Assembly: GCF_036010665.1 (NCBI RefSeq) | Contig: NZ_CP108581.1 | Coordinates: 7,125,501 to 7,189,500 of the forward strand | Direction of reading: 5' to 3' | Origin: Microbispora sp. NBC_01189 | GTDB taxonomy: Bacteria; Actinomycetota; Actinomycetes; Streptosporangiales; Streptosporangiaceae | DNA length: 64,000 nucleotides | In this document: piece after piece, positions 39,822 to 50,053 of the stretch | How positions within the stretch are numbered: the first letter of the stretch is position 1 | Layout of the letters: every line of letters starts with the position of its first letter | Position numbers and translations under genes: made by a program | Notes under the pieces: model-generated | Seen by the model: the letters and a program-made list of their open reading frames with translations, nothing else | Database searches by the model: none | Told to the model about the DNA's origin: nothing

Positions 39822-40021
39822 CGCCGGAGGCCGCAGGCCGGGCCCGGCGACCGGCGGGAGACGTCCGCGACCATTCTCGCGCTCCCCGGCGAGCAGGTCG
39901 GAGATCCGCTCCGCGAGGTGGTTCAGCGCGTGACCCGCCGTGCGCACCTCCGGCGCGCCCTGCACCGCCACAGCACCGGAAGCGACTCCGGGACGAGCGA
40001 CGTGGTCGCCGCGACCGCGGG
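39822..40021. other. Short gap between kinase-like gene and dop
   Basis: About 200 bp without a recognised gene. The minus strand is open in one frame and includes the helix-like HALNHLAERISDLLAGERE, but no start or stop defines a gene and it runs deep into the kinase sequence. I saw no clear terminator. Confidence 0.3.
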
Positions 40022-41539
40022 TCAGGCCTCGCCGGTGAGGGCGGCGACGAGTTCGGCCGCGGTGCGGCACCGGTCGAGCAGGTCGCCGACATGCGCCTTG
40101 GTGCCGCGCAGCGGCTCCAGGGTCGGCACGCGCTGGAGCGACTCGCGGCCGGGGATGTCGAATATCACCGAGTCCCAGGAGGCCGCGGCGACCGACTCGC
40201 TGTACTGACGCAGGCACCGGCCGCGGAAGTAGGCCCGTGTGTCGTTGGGCGGCGTCTCGACCGCGCGGTCGACGTCCTCGTCGGTCACCAGGCGCTGCAT
40301 CCGGCCCCGGGCGACCAGGCGGTTGTACAGTCCGCGGTCGGGGCGGATGTCGGAGTACTGCAGGTCCACCAGTTGCAGGCGGGGATGCGACCACGGCAGG
40401 TTGTCGCGGGTGCGGTAGCCCTCCAGGATCTCCAGCTTGGCCACCCAGTCGAGCTCCCGGGAGAGCTGCATCGGGTCCTCGGCCAGCCGGGTGAGCACCG
40501 ACTCCCAGCGGTTGAGCACGTCCTTGGTCAGGTCGTCCACACCCGAGCCGAAGCGGTCCTCGACGTACTTGCGGGCCTGCTCCAGGTATTCCATCTGCAG
40601 CTGCACGGCGGTCATCTTCCGCCCGTTGCGCAGCGCGATCTCGTACTTGCAGGCCGGGTCGTGGGACACCGCGCGCAGCGCGGCGACCGGCGACTCCGGC
40701 GCCAGGTCGATGGTGAGGAACCCCTCCTCGATCATCGCCAGGACCAGGGCCGTCGTACCAAGCTTCAAATATGTCGAAATTTCCGACATGTTGGCGTCGC
40801 CAATGATCACGTGCAGGCGGCGGTACTTCTCCGGGTCGGCGTGCGGCTCGTCCCGGGTGTTGATGATCGGCCGCTTGAGCGTGGTCTCCAGGCCGACCTC
40901 GACCTCGAAGAAGTCGGCGCGCTGACTGATCTGGAAGCCGTCGCCGCGCGAGTCCTGGCCGATGCCGACCTTCCCGGCGCCACAGATGACCTGCCGCGAC
41001 ACGAAGAACGGGGTCAGGTGCCGGACGATGTCCGCGAACGGCGTGGCCCGGCGCATGAGGTAGTTCTCGTGACACCCGTACGACGCGCCCTTGGCGTCGG
41101 TGTTGTTCTTGTAGAGCTGGATGGCGGCGTTGCCGGGGACGGCGGAGGCCCGGACCGCCGCGTCGTACATCACCCGCTCGCCCGCCTTGTCCCAGATGAC
41201 CGCCGCCCTGGGGTTGGTGCACTCGGGCGTCGAATACTCCGGATGGGCGTGGTCGACGTACAGACGCGCGCCGTTGGTGAGGATCACGTTGGCGAGCCCG
41301 AGGTCCTCGTCGGTGAGCTGGCTCTGGTCGGCCACCTCACGGGCGAGATCGAATCCCCGGGCGTCGCGGAGCGGGTTCTCCTCCTCGAAGTCCCATCGGG
41401 CCCGGCGGGCGCGGGCGGCCGATGCCGCCAGGTACGCGTTGACGACCTGTGAGGAGGTCACCATCGCGTTCGCCCCCGGTTGACCGGGCACGGCGATGCC
41501 GTACTCGGTCTCGATGCCCATCACCCGCCGAACCGTCAT
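40022..41539 (-). CDS. dop: Pup deamidase / depupylase Dop
   Basis: A ~505-residue enzyme that deamidates the C-terminal Gln of Pup and removes Pup from substrates. It opens with [17 protein letters not shown]. The Dop-specific insertion follows ([25 protein letters not shown]), then [15 protein letters not shown] with the catalytic Asp/Glu. [20 protein letters not shown] and [21 protein letters not shown] are shared with PafA. ATG 41539 is chosen over an upstream GTG because it starts the conserved fold. As Pup here ends in GGQ, Dop is essential for the pathway. Confidence 0.97.
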   Translation of the reverse strand: MTVRRVMGIETEYGIAVPGQPGANAMVTSSQVVNAYLAASAARARRARWDFEEENPLRDARGFDLAREVADQSQLTDEDLGLANVILTNGARLYVDHAHPEYSTPECTNPRAAVIWDKAGERVMYDAAVRASAVPGNAAIQLYKNNTDAKGASYGCHENYLMRRATPFADIVRHLTPFFVSRQVICGAGKVGIGQDSRGDGFQISQRADFFEVEVGLETTLKRPIINTRDEPHADPEKYRRLHVIIGDANMSEISTYLKLGTTALVLAMIEEGFLTIDLAPESPVAALRAVSHDPACKYEIALRNGRKMTAVQLQMEYLEQARKYVEDRFGSGVDDLTKDVLNRWESVLTRLAEDPMQLSRELDWVAKLEILEGYRTRDNLPWSHPRLQLVDLQYSDIRPDRGLYNRLVARGRMQRLVTDEDVDRAVETPPNDTRAYFRGRCLRQYSESVAAASWDSVIFDIPGRESLQRVPTLEPLRGTKAHVGDLLDRCRTAAELVAALTGEA

Positions 41540-41614
41540 TCCCACCCCGCCCGTGTCAGGCCGTCGTCGTCATATCCGAGCCTAGCCCCTTCTCTATGCC
41601 CTGCTACCGAACAG

Positions 41615-42844
41615 TTACGGCACAGATGCCTCGGGACTTTGCGCCGGAATCGGCGGCGCCGTCCGGGAAGGGGTGCCCCGGCCGCGCCGGCGGGACCCGC
41701 GCGAGCGGTCGAGCAGGGCCCCCAGCCTGGATCTGAGCCATCGCTGGCCGGGCCGGTCGACCAGCCGGTAGACCGCGTACGCGAGCGCGATCGAGACCGT
41801 CATCGTGATCCCGGTCAGCAGCCAGGGGTCAAGCACGTCCCGGTACGCCGGGATCAGGACGGCGGAGATCGTCTGGTGCAGCAGATAGAGGGGATATGTC
41901 AGGGCGCCCACGGTGACGAGGGGACGCCAGCGAAGCCAGCGTAGCCAGCCGAGGGCGACCGCGGCCATCAGGAGGTAGACGACCGTGATCGCGACGATGA
42001 CGGCCTCCGGCGGCGCCGGGTAGCGGGCGATGCCGATCAGGCGCACCCGCTCCCCCACGCGCTCCATGGCGGCGTGCAGGGACATCCCGTAGCCGGCCGC
42101 CACGAGCAGCCACGGCACGAAGGCCGCCGACCGCGCCCCGAAGCGGTGGATCAGGAAGAAGGCCATGCCCGCGATGAAGTACGGCGCCTGCCGCGGCATG
42201 AAGACGAAGACCAGCACGTCGTTCTGGGTGATCTCGGCGAGCAGGGCCAGACCGGCCCAGGCCGCCAGGAACAGCAGGCAGCGCCGCAGCGTGATCCCCA
42301 CGAGGGAGAACAGCGCGACGAGGACGTAGAACCGCAGTTCCACCCAGAGCGACCAGAAGACGCCTCCGGCGTGCCCGACGTCGAACGCCCCCTGCAGCAT
42401 GGTCAGGTTGAGCAGGTACTCCCCCGTGCCGAGCTTGGGATCGAACCCGGAGACCCCGCTGAAGCGGTACAGGATGAAGATCACGATCACGGCGAACCAG
42501 TACGCCGGGTACAGCCGGGAGACCCGGGACACCGCGAACTCGCCGACCGTGTGGCCCCACACGCTCATCAGGATGACGAACCCGCTGATGAGGAAGAACA
42601 GCTCGACGCCGAGGATGCCCAGCGTGGTGAGGCGGGCGACCGGCGCGAACAGCTTCGTCGGGAACTCGTCCCACAGGGATCTGCTGGCCGCCATGTAGTG
42701 GAAGGACATGACGGCGAACGCGGCGACGAAGCGCAGGACGTCGAGCTCGACGAGGCGGCGGGCCCGCACTGCCCGGCCGTCGCCGGGCGCGTCCGGCACG
42801 CCCGCGGGGGGAACGGAATGTCGCACAGGACTCACCGGGCTCAC
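41615..42844 (-). CDS. Acyltransferase 3 family membrane protein
   Basis: A 409-residue polytopic protein of the OafA/acyltransferase 3 family, with about ten membrane segments. The family signature is LVELDVLRFVAAFAVMSFHYMAA, with the conserved His in FHYM. SGFVILMSVWG, RLYPAYWFAV and FWSLWVELRFYVLVALF follow. Such enzymes O-acylate exported sugars, lipids or secondary metabolites. The C-terminus is a basic Ser/Arg/Pro-rich tail. It lies between dop and arc on the same strand but separated by a strong terminator from arc. The start at GTG 42844 is not certain. Confidence 0.9.
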   Translation of the reverse strand: MSPVSPVRHSVPPAGVPDAPGDGRAVRARRLVELDVLRFVAAFAVMSFHYMAASRSLWDEFPTKLFAPVARLTTLGILGVELFFLISGFVILMSVWGHTVGEFAVSRVSRLYPAYWFAVIVIFILYRFSGVSGFDPKLGTGEYLLNLTMLQGAFDVGHAGGVFWSLWVELRFYVLVALFSLVGITLRRCLLFLAAWAGLALLAEITQNDVLVFVFMPRQAPYFIAGMAFFLIHRFGARSAAFVPWLLVAAGYGMSLHAAMERVGERVRLIGIARYPAPPEAVIVAITVVYLLMAAVALGWLRWLRWRPLVTVGALTYPLYLLHQTISAVLIPAYRDVLDPWLLTGITMTVSIALAYAVYRLVDRPGQRWLRSRLGALLDRSRGSRRRGRGTPSRTAPPIPAQSPEASVP

Positions 42845-42952
42845 CCGCGCGCGCCAAGAAAGATCATGCCAACTTTGACGTGATCACATGCGGTTCCGGT
42901 TCCCGCCGAGATCCATATGTGATCGACGATCTCCGGGCGGCCCCGGAAAACC

Positions 42953-42989
42953 GGAGGAGCGGCGCGATACGGGATCGCGCCGCTCCTCC
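42953..42989 (-). terminator. Strong terminator after arc
   Basis: A 16-bp perfect stem (GGAGGAGCGGCGCGAT paired with ATCGCGCCGCTCCTCC) and a 5-nt loop lie about 60 nt after the arc stop. On the minus strand GGTTTT follows, so it resembles an intrinsic terminator for arc. Confidence 0.8.
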
Positions 42990-43051
42990 TCTTCCGTCAC
43001 GTCACTCTCGCCGGCGGCCCGTCAGGGCCGGACGACGCGTGCCACAGGCGC

Positions 43052-44815
43052 CTACAGGTACTGGCCGGTGTTGGCGACCGTGTCGATCGAACGGCCGGCC
43101 TCGGTGCCCTGCTTGCCCTGCACGAGCGTGCGGATGTAGACGATCCGCTCGCCCTTCTTGCCGGAGATGCGAGCCCAGTCGTCGGGGTTGGTGGTGTTGG
43201 GCAGGTCCTCGTTCTCGGAGAACTCGTCCACGCAGGCGGCCAGCAGGTGGGAGATCCGCAGGCCCTTCTGCCCGGTGTCGAGGAACTCCTTGATGGCCAT
43301 CTTCTTGCCCCGGTCGACGATGTTCTGGATCATCGCGCCGGAGTTGAAGTCCTTGAAGTAGAGGACTTCCTTGTCGCCGTTGGCGTAGGTCACCTCGAGG
43401 AAGCGGTTCTCCTCGCTCTCGGCGTACATCCGCTCGACGGTCCGCTGGATCATCCCGGCGATCGTGCCCGCACGGCTGTCGCTGTGCTCGCTCAGATCCT
43501 CCGGGTGCAGCGGCAGCTCGCTGACCAGGTACTTCGAGAAGATGTCCTTGGCCGCCTCGGCGTCCGGCCGCTCGATCTTGATCTTGACGTCCAGGCGGCC
43601 GGGCCGCAGGATCGCCGGGTCGATCATGTCCTCGCGGTTGGAGGCGCCGATGACGATGACGTTCTCCAGGCCCTCGACACCGTCGATCTCCGACAGGAGC
43701 TGGGGGACGATGGTGTTCTCGACGTCGGAGGAGACGCCGGAGCCGCGGGTCCGGAAGATCGAGTCCATCTCGTCGAAGAACACGATCACCGGGGTGCCCT
43801 CGGAGGCCTTCTCCCTGGCCCGCTGGAACACCAGGCGGATGTGCCGCTCGGTCTCACCGACGTACTTGTTGAGGAGTTCGGGGCCCTTGATGTTGAGGAA
43901 GAAGCTCTTGCCGGACTGACCGGTCTTCTCCGCGACCTGCTTGGCCAGGGAGTTGGCCACGGCCTTGGCGATCAGCGTCTTGCCGCAGCCGGGCGGGCCG
44001 TACAGGAGCACGCCCTTCGGCGGGCGCAGCTGGTGCTCGCGGAACAGGTCGGCGTGCAGGTAGGGAAGCTCGATGGCGTCCCTGATCTGCTCGATCTGCC
44101 GGCTGAGGCCACCGATCTCCTCGTAGGAGATGTCGGGGACCTCCTCCAGGACGAGCTCCTCCACCTCGGACTTGGGGATGCGCTCGTAGACGTAGTTGGA
44201 ACGGGGTTCGAGAAGCAGGGAGTCGCCGGCGCGCAGCGGCTGGTCCAGCAGCGAGTGGGCGAGCTTGACGACCCGCTCCTCGTCCGCGTGGGAGATGACC
44301 AGTGCGCGGTCGCCGCTCTCCAGCAGTTCCTTGAGCATGACGATCTCGCCGACGTCCTCGTACCCGAGGGCCTCGACGACGTTGAGCGCCTCGTTCAGCA
44401 TGACCTCCTGGCCACGCTTGAGCGAGTCGGCGTCGACGGCCGGGCTGACGTTCACCCGGAGCTTGCGCCCGCCGGTGAACACCTCGATCGTGCCGTCGTC
44501 CCTGGCCTCCAGGAAGACGCCGAAACCTGATGGCGGCTGCGCCAGCCGGTCGACCTCCTCCTTCAGGGCGACGATCTGGTCCCTGGCCTCTTTGAGTGTG
44601 GCGACCAGACGCTCGTTCTGGCTGGTGAGAGCGGCCACCTGTGCCTGCGCCTCGTGAAGGCGCTCCTCGATGACCCTGGCCTGCCGGGGAGACTCGGCCA
44701 GCTTCCGGCGCAACGCGGTGATCTCCTCCTGCAGGAAGGAGACCTGTGTTGTGAGATCGGCGACCTCCCGTTCGCGCTGCGCGGCTCGAGCCTCAGCGTC
44801 GTCGCGAGCTGCCAC
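43052..44815 (-). CDS. arc: Proteasome-associated AAA ATPase Arc/Mpa
   Basis: A 587-residue ring ATPase that recognises pupylated proteins and feeds them into the 20S core. The N-terminal coiled coil (~5-90) binds Pup and is followed by OB-type domains (~95-240). The AAA module has GPPGCGKT (Walker A), [16 protein letters not shown] (Walker B) and [19 protein letters not shown]. The C-terminus ends GQYL, the motif that opens the proteasome gate. The GTG start at 44815 has an excellent AAGGAGGTGA site. It carries its own terminator downstream and a regulatory region of 205 bp upstream. Confidence 0.97.
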   Translation of the reverse strand: MAARDDAEARAAQREREVADLTTQVSFLQEEITALRRKLAESPRQARVIEERLHEAQAQVAALTSQNERLVATLKEARDQIVALKEEVDRLAQPPSGFGVFLEARDDGTIEVFTGGRKLRVNVSPAVDADSLKRGQEVMLNEALNVVEALGYEDVGEIVMLKELLESGDRALVISHADEERVVKLAHSLLDQPLRAGDSLLLEPRSNYVYERIPKSEVEELVLEEVPDISYEEIGGLSRQIEQIRDAIELPYLHADLFREHQLRPPKGVLLYGPPGCGKTLIAKAVANSLAKQVAEKTGQSGKSFFLNIKGPELLNKYVGETERHIRLVFQRAREKASEGTPVIVFFDEMDSIFRTRGSGVSSDVENTIVPQLLSEIDGVEGLENVIVIGASNREDMIDPAILRPGRLDVKIKIERPDAEAAKDIFSKYLVSELPLHPEDLSEHSDSRAGTIAGMIQRTVERMYAESEENRFLEVTYANGDKEVLYFKDFNSGAMIQNIVDRGKKMAIKEFLDTGQKGLRISHLLAACVDEFSENEDLPNTTNPDDWARISGKKGERIVYIRTLVQGKQGTEAGRSIDTVANTGQYL

Positions 44816-44855
44816 GCCCCGTCACCTCCTTCCCCGTCGAGAACGACTACTCAAG

Positions 44856-44913
44856 ACCCTACCTATCTTGGCGCTGTACGTAACCTGGCCGGGCAGTGTT
44901 CGTGTAGTTACGT
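44856..44913 (-). promoter_or_regulatory. Candidate arc promoter with inverted repeat
   Basis: On the minus strand TAGGGT (44856-44861) is a plausible -10, about 40 nt before the arc GTG. The -35 position overlaps one arm of a perfect 7-bp inverted repeat, ACGTAAC (44878-44884) and GTTACGT (44907-44913). The dyad could bind a regulator of arc. Confidence 0.4.
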
Positions 44914-45020
44914 TGGGTGTTCGGCGTTTGATGCCTTATGGACCGAATCTTCGGATCAGCATTAGCAACGCACCCGAATGCTCCGGTGTCACGGGGCTTT
45001 GCCGGGATGTGGCCGAATCG

Positions 45021-47119
<2,099 letters not shown>

Positions 47120-47133
47120 GCCGGCCCGGCCCC

Positions 47134-48357
47134 TCAGTCGGCGCCGTACGCGGCCCGCAGCTTGGCGAAGGCGGCGTCGGTCCCCTGGAGCGCGCGGTCG
47201 ATCTCCTCGTCGGTGTGGGCGGCCGACAGGAACCAGTTGTGCCAGGGATGCAGGTAGACGCCCTCCTCCAGGCAGGCCCCGGCCCAGTGGATGCCCTTCT
47301 CCAGCGTGTCGTCGCCCTCGAAGGACAGCCACGGCACCTGCACCGGGCCGGTCTGCCGCACGACGAAGCCGTGCGCGGCGGCCTGGGCCGCGAGTCCTTC
47401 GCGCAGCCGGGTCCCCGCCCGGTGCATGAGCGCTGGCCCGTCGCTCTCCCGCAGGATCTCGATCGTCGCCCTGGCGGCGGCCATCGCGGTCGCGGAGAAC
47501 CAGAACGAGCCGGTCGAGTACAGCGACTGGGCCGCCCCCCGCAGCGCGTCGGCGCCGGTGAGCGCGGCGATGGGGAAGCCGTTGGCCATCGCCTTGCTCC
47601 AGGCCGTGAGGTCGGGGCGCACGCCGAGCGGCTCCCACGAGCCGCGCAGGTCCAGCCGCCACCCGGCCCGCACGTCGTCGATCACCAGCGCCGCGCCGAG
47701 GCGGTCGGCCAGCGCCCGCACGCCCCGGGCGAACTCCGCGTCGGCCGGCTCCTGGTCCTCGAACGAGTCGTGCTTGAAGGGGGTGACGAGGATCGCGGCG
47801 ACGTCGCCGTCCGCCTCCGCCGCCGCGGCCTCGGCGCTCGCGAGGTCGTTGTAGGTGAACTCGATCGTGTCGGCCCGCTGGTTCGGGGTGACCCCCGACA
47901 GGCCGGGCGTGCACCAGGGATCGGCGCCGTGGTAGGCGCCGTGGGCGACGAGGACCCTGGTCCGGCCCGTGGCCGCCCTGGCCACCATCAGGGCCTGCGT
48001 GGTGGCGTCGGTGCCGTTCTTGGAGAACATGGCCCAGTCGGCGGACGGGATCAGGTCGACCAGGAGCTCGGCCAGCTCGACCATGACCGGCCCGGGGCCG
48101 TTGAGGCAGTCGCCCGACGCCTGCTGCGCCGCGGCGGCGGCCTCGACCCGCGGCTCGCGGTGGCCGACGATCATCGGGCCCCAGCTGCACATCAGGTCGA
48201 CGTACTCGCGGCCGTCGGCGTCCCACTGCCGGGCGCCCTCGGCCCGGACGAAGAACTGGGGATAGCGGTCGCCGTGCAGGACCGCGTTGAGGTGGCCGTA
48301 CATGCCACCGGGGATGACCTTCGCGGCACGGGCCCGCAGGGACGCGTCGACGGACAT
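47134..48357 (-). CDS. PLP-dependent class III aminotransferase
   Basis: A 407-residue fold-type I enzyme related to glutamate-1-semialdehyde aminomutase. It has VDLMCSWGPMIVGH, FSKNGTDATTQALMVARAATGR and HGAYHGADPWC. The cofactor Asp is in LVIDDVRAGWRLDL and the Schiff-base Lys in LTAWSKAMANGFPIAALTG. The usual DEVxxG reads DDVRAG. The substrate is not the heme-pathway intermediate by context: the gene sits 57 bp downstream of a PfkB sugar kinase in one operon. A small catabolic or salvage route is likely; its nature is unknown. Confidence 0.9.
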   Translation of the reverse strand: MSVDASLRARAAKVIPGGMYGHLNAVLHGDRYPQFFVRAEGARQWDADGREYVDLMCSWGPMIVGHREPRVEAAAAAQQASGDCLNGPGPVMVELAELLVDLIPSADWAMFSKNGTDATTQALMVARAATGRTRVLVAHGAYHGADPWCTPGLSGVTPNQRADTIEFTYNDLASAEAAAAEADGDVAAILVTPFKHDSFEDQEPADAEFARGVRALADRLGAALVIDDVRAGWRLDLRGSWEPLGVRPDLTAWSKAMANGFPIAALTGADALRGAAQSLYSTGSFWFSATAMAAARATIEILRESDGPALMHRAGTRLREGLAAQAAAHGFVVRQTGPVQVPWLSFEGDDTLEKGIHWAGACLEEGVYLHPWHNWFLSAAHTDEEIDRALQGTDAAFAKLRAAYGAD

Positions 48358-48414
48358 GGGCGGACTCCCGGGGGTTCGGAGACAGGAGGAACAGAGGGGC
48401 GGCCGGAGGGGGGA

Positions 48415-49317
48415 TCAGTCGTCGAGGGGGCCGTCCAGACCGGCGTCGGAGCCGAGCCCGCCCGCGACCCGCGCGGCGACGGCCGTGCCGAGGCGGGCGG
48501 CGCCGAGCACGTCCCGGCCGCGCAGCAGGCCGGCGGCGAACCCGGCGCAGTACGCGTCGCCGCAGCCCGTGGTGTCGACCACGGGCACGTCCAGCGCGGG
48601 GACGGCCGTGACGCCGGCGGCGGTGGCCACCAGGCTTCCCTCGCTCCCCCGCGTGACGATCACGCCCTTCGGGCCCTCGCCGAGCAGCACGGCGGCGGCC
48701 TCCTCCGGGGTGGCGGCGCCGCTGAGCATGAGCGCCTGCTCCTCGTTGGGCAGCAGGTAGTCGACGTGCGGCAGGAACGCCCGTACGGCGGGCATGAGGT
48801 CCGGCAGGTTGGACAGCAGGTCCAGCGTGACGATCGTGCCGCCCTCGCGGGCCTTGCCGAGCAGCGCGTGGAACTCGGGGTCGTGCAGGCCCCAGGTGAC
48901 GTCCATGCCGCCGAGGTGCACCAGCTTCGCGGCGGTCAGGCGGCCGGCGTCGAGGTCGGCGGTCGCGAGGCCGAGGTTGGCGCCGGGCACGTGGAACGAG
49001 GGCCGCCCCCCGTCCGGCCGGATCGGCAGGATGGAGGCGGCGGTCTGCTCCCCCGGCCGGCGCACGACGCCGCTCACGTCGACGCCGTGCCGCGCCATGA
49101 TCATCAGGAGGAAGTCGCCCAGCTCGTCGTCGCCAACGGCGCCCATGGTGGCCACCGGCACACCGATCCTGGCGAGGGCCACGGCCGTGCCGGCGGCCGC
49201 CCCCGCGGCGGTGATGCGGATCTGCTCCAGCAGGTGGGTGTCCTGGCCGGACGGGATGGACTCGACCGGGCGGGCCAGGACGTCGACGATCTGCACGCCG
49301 ACTGTCACAACCGTCAT
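48415..49317 (-). CDS. PfkB-family carbohydrate kinase
   Basis: A 300-residue ribokinase-like enzyme. The Gly-rich N-terminal motif is ITAAGAAAGTAVALARIG, followed by MGAVGDDELGDFL. The C-terminal PfkB signature VVDTTGCGDAYCAGFAAGLL supplies the catalytic Asp. It phosphorylates a sugar or nucleoside with ATP, in operon with the aminotransferase. The ATG at 49317 lies 6 nt after TATTAT, so translation is probably leaderless. Expression is probably controlled by the divergent TetR-family gene. Confidence 0.92.
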   Translation of the reverse strand: MTVVTVGVQIVDVLARPVESIPSGQDTHLLEQIRITAAGAAAGTAVALARIGVPVATMGAVGDDELGDFLLMIMARHGVDVSGVVRRPGEQTAASILPIRPDGGRPSFHVPGANLGLATADLDAGRLTAAKLVHLGGMDVTWGLHDPEFHALLGKAREGGTIVTLDLLSNLPDLMPAVRAFLPHVDYLLPNEEQALMLSGAATPEEAAAVLLGEGPKGVIVTRGSEGSLVATAAGVTAVPALDVPVVDTTGCGDAYCAGFAAGLLRGRDVLGAARLGTAVAARVAGGLGSDAGLDGPLDD

Positions 49318-49323
49318 GTGCGG

Positions 49324-49354
49324 ATAATAGACGGGCGCCCGACTAAAATGTCAA
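49324..49354 (-). promoter_or_regulatory. pfkB promoter with 19-nt spacer
   Basis: On the minus strand: perfect -35 TTGACA (49349-49354), 19-nt spacer, -10 TATTAT (49324-49329), then 6 nt to the ATG. The spacer is filled by a palindrome, so binding there would directly control the promoter. Confidence 0.7.
49328..49345. promoter_or_regulatory. Palindromic operator, probably for the TetR regulator
   Basis: TAGACGGGCGCCCGACTA is an 18-bp near-perfect palindrome (perfect core CGGGCGCCCG) centred between pfkB and the tetR-like gene. It overlaps the pfkB spacer and touches TAAAAT (49344-49349), a possible -10 of the regulator gene. Confidence 0.65.
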
Positions 49355-49369
49355 CCGAGGTGAGGGAGC

Positions 49370-49963
49370 ATGCCGAAGATCGTCAACCATGAGGAACGCC
49401 GCGAGGAGGTCGTCGCGGCGGCCCGCCGGATCATCCTGCGCGACGGCATCGAGGCCGCGACGACCCGGGCCATCGCGAAGGAGGCCGGCTACTCCAACGG
49501 GGTGCTCACACACTATTTCGCCGACAAGGACGAGATCCTGCTGTCGGCGCTGGAGGCCTCCCACCGGCGCATCGCCGACCGGCTGCGGGAGAAGCTGTCC
49601 GGCCGCACCGGCCTGGCGGCGCTGCGGGAGCTGCTGCTCGACAACGTCCCCCTCGACGGCGAGCGCGCCGGGGAGACCGGGCTCGAAGTCGGCTTCTGGG
49701 GGCGCAGCCTGACCAGTCCCGCGCTGCTGGAGGTGCAGCGGCGGGAGGCCGCCGAGCTCCGCTACGTGGTGACCAGCCTGCTGAGGTCCGCCGCCGAGGC
49801 CGGTGAGATCCGTACGGACGAGGACCCGGAGGACGTGGCGGAACGGCTCCTCGCGCTGGTGGACGGCCTCAGCGTGCACCGGCTGCTGTATCCCGCGAAC
49901 GTCACCGCCGACCGGCTGGAGCGGCTGTTGCTGCGCGAGATCGACCGCCTGCGCGACGGCTGA
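49370..49963 (+). CDS. TetR-family transcriptional regulator
   Basis: A 197-residue regulator. The N-terminal HTH is EEVVAAARRIILRDGIEAATTRAIAKEAGYSNGVLTHYFADKDEIL. The C-terminal ligand domain (FWGRSLTSPALLEVQRREAAEL, ERLLALVDGLSVHRLLYP) resembles the BetI-like group. GAGGTGAGGGAG precedes the ATG. Divergent from the PfkB/aminotransferase operon with a palindrome between, it is probably their autoregulated repressor. The ligand is unknown. Confidence 0.92.
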   Translation: MPKIVNHEERREEVVAAARRIILRDGIEAATTRAIAKEAGYSNGVLTHYFADKDEILLSALEASHRRIADRLREKLSGRTGLAALRELLLDNVPLDGERAGETGLEVGFWGRSLTSPALLEVQRREAAELRYVVTSLLRSAAEAGEIRTDEDPEDVAERLLALVDGLSVHRLLYPANVTADRLERLLLREIDRLRDG

Positions 49964-50053
49964 CCGGCCGCCGGGAGCCCGTACCCGGGTCCCCGGCGGT
50001 CCGGCCGCGTCAGGCAGGTGCCGGTCGGGCGCCGGGCGGGCGCCGGTCGGGTG

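Noticed and set aside
39822-40021. Possible small minus-strand gene containing HALNHLAERISDLLAGERE between the kinase-like gene and dop
   Set aside because: The frame has no defined start or stop in the gap and runs far into the antisense of the kinase. High GC alone keeps such frames open.
29314-41539. pafA and dop as a recent duplication
   Set aside because: They are ancient paralogues present together in proteasome-bearing actinobacteria. The Dop-specific insertion and separate positions fit that history.
42888-43139. Plus-strand short frame over the arc terminator
   Set aside because: It lies on a 16-bp perfect hairpin and the antisense of arc; no coding features.
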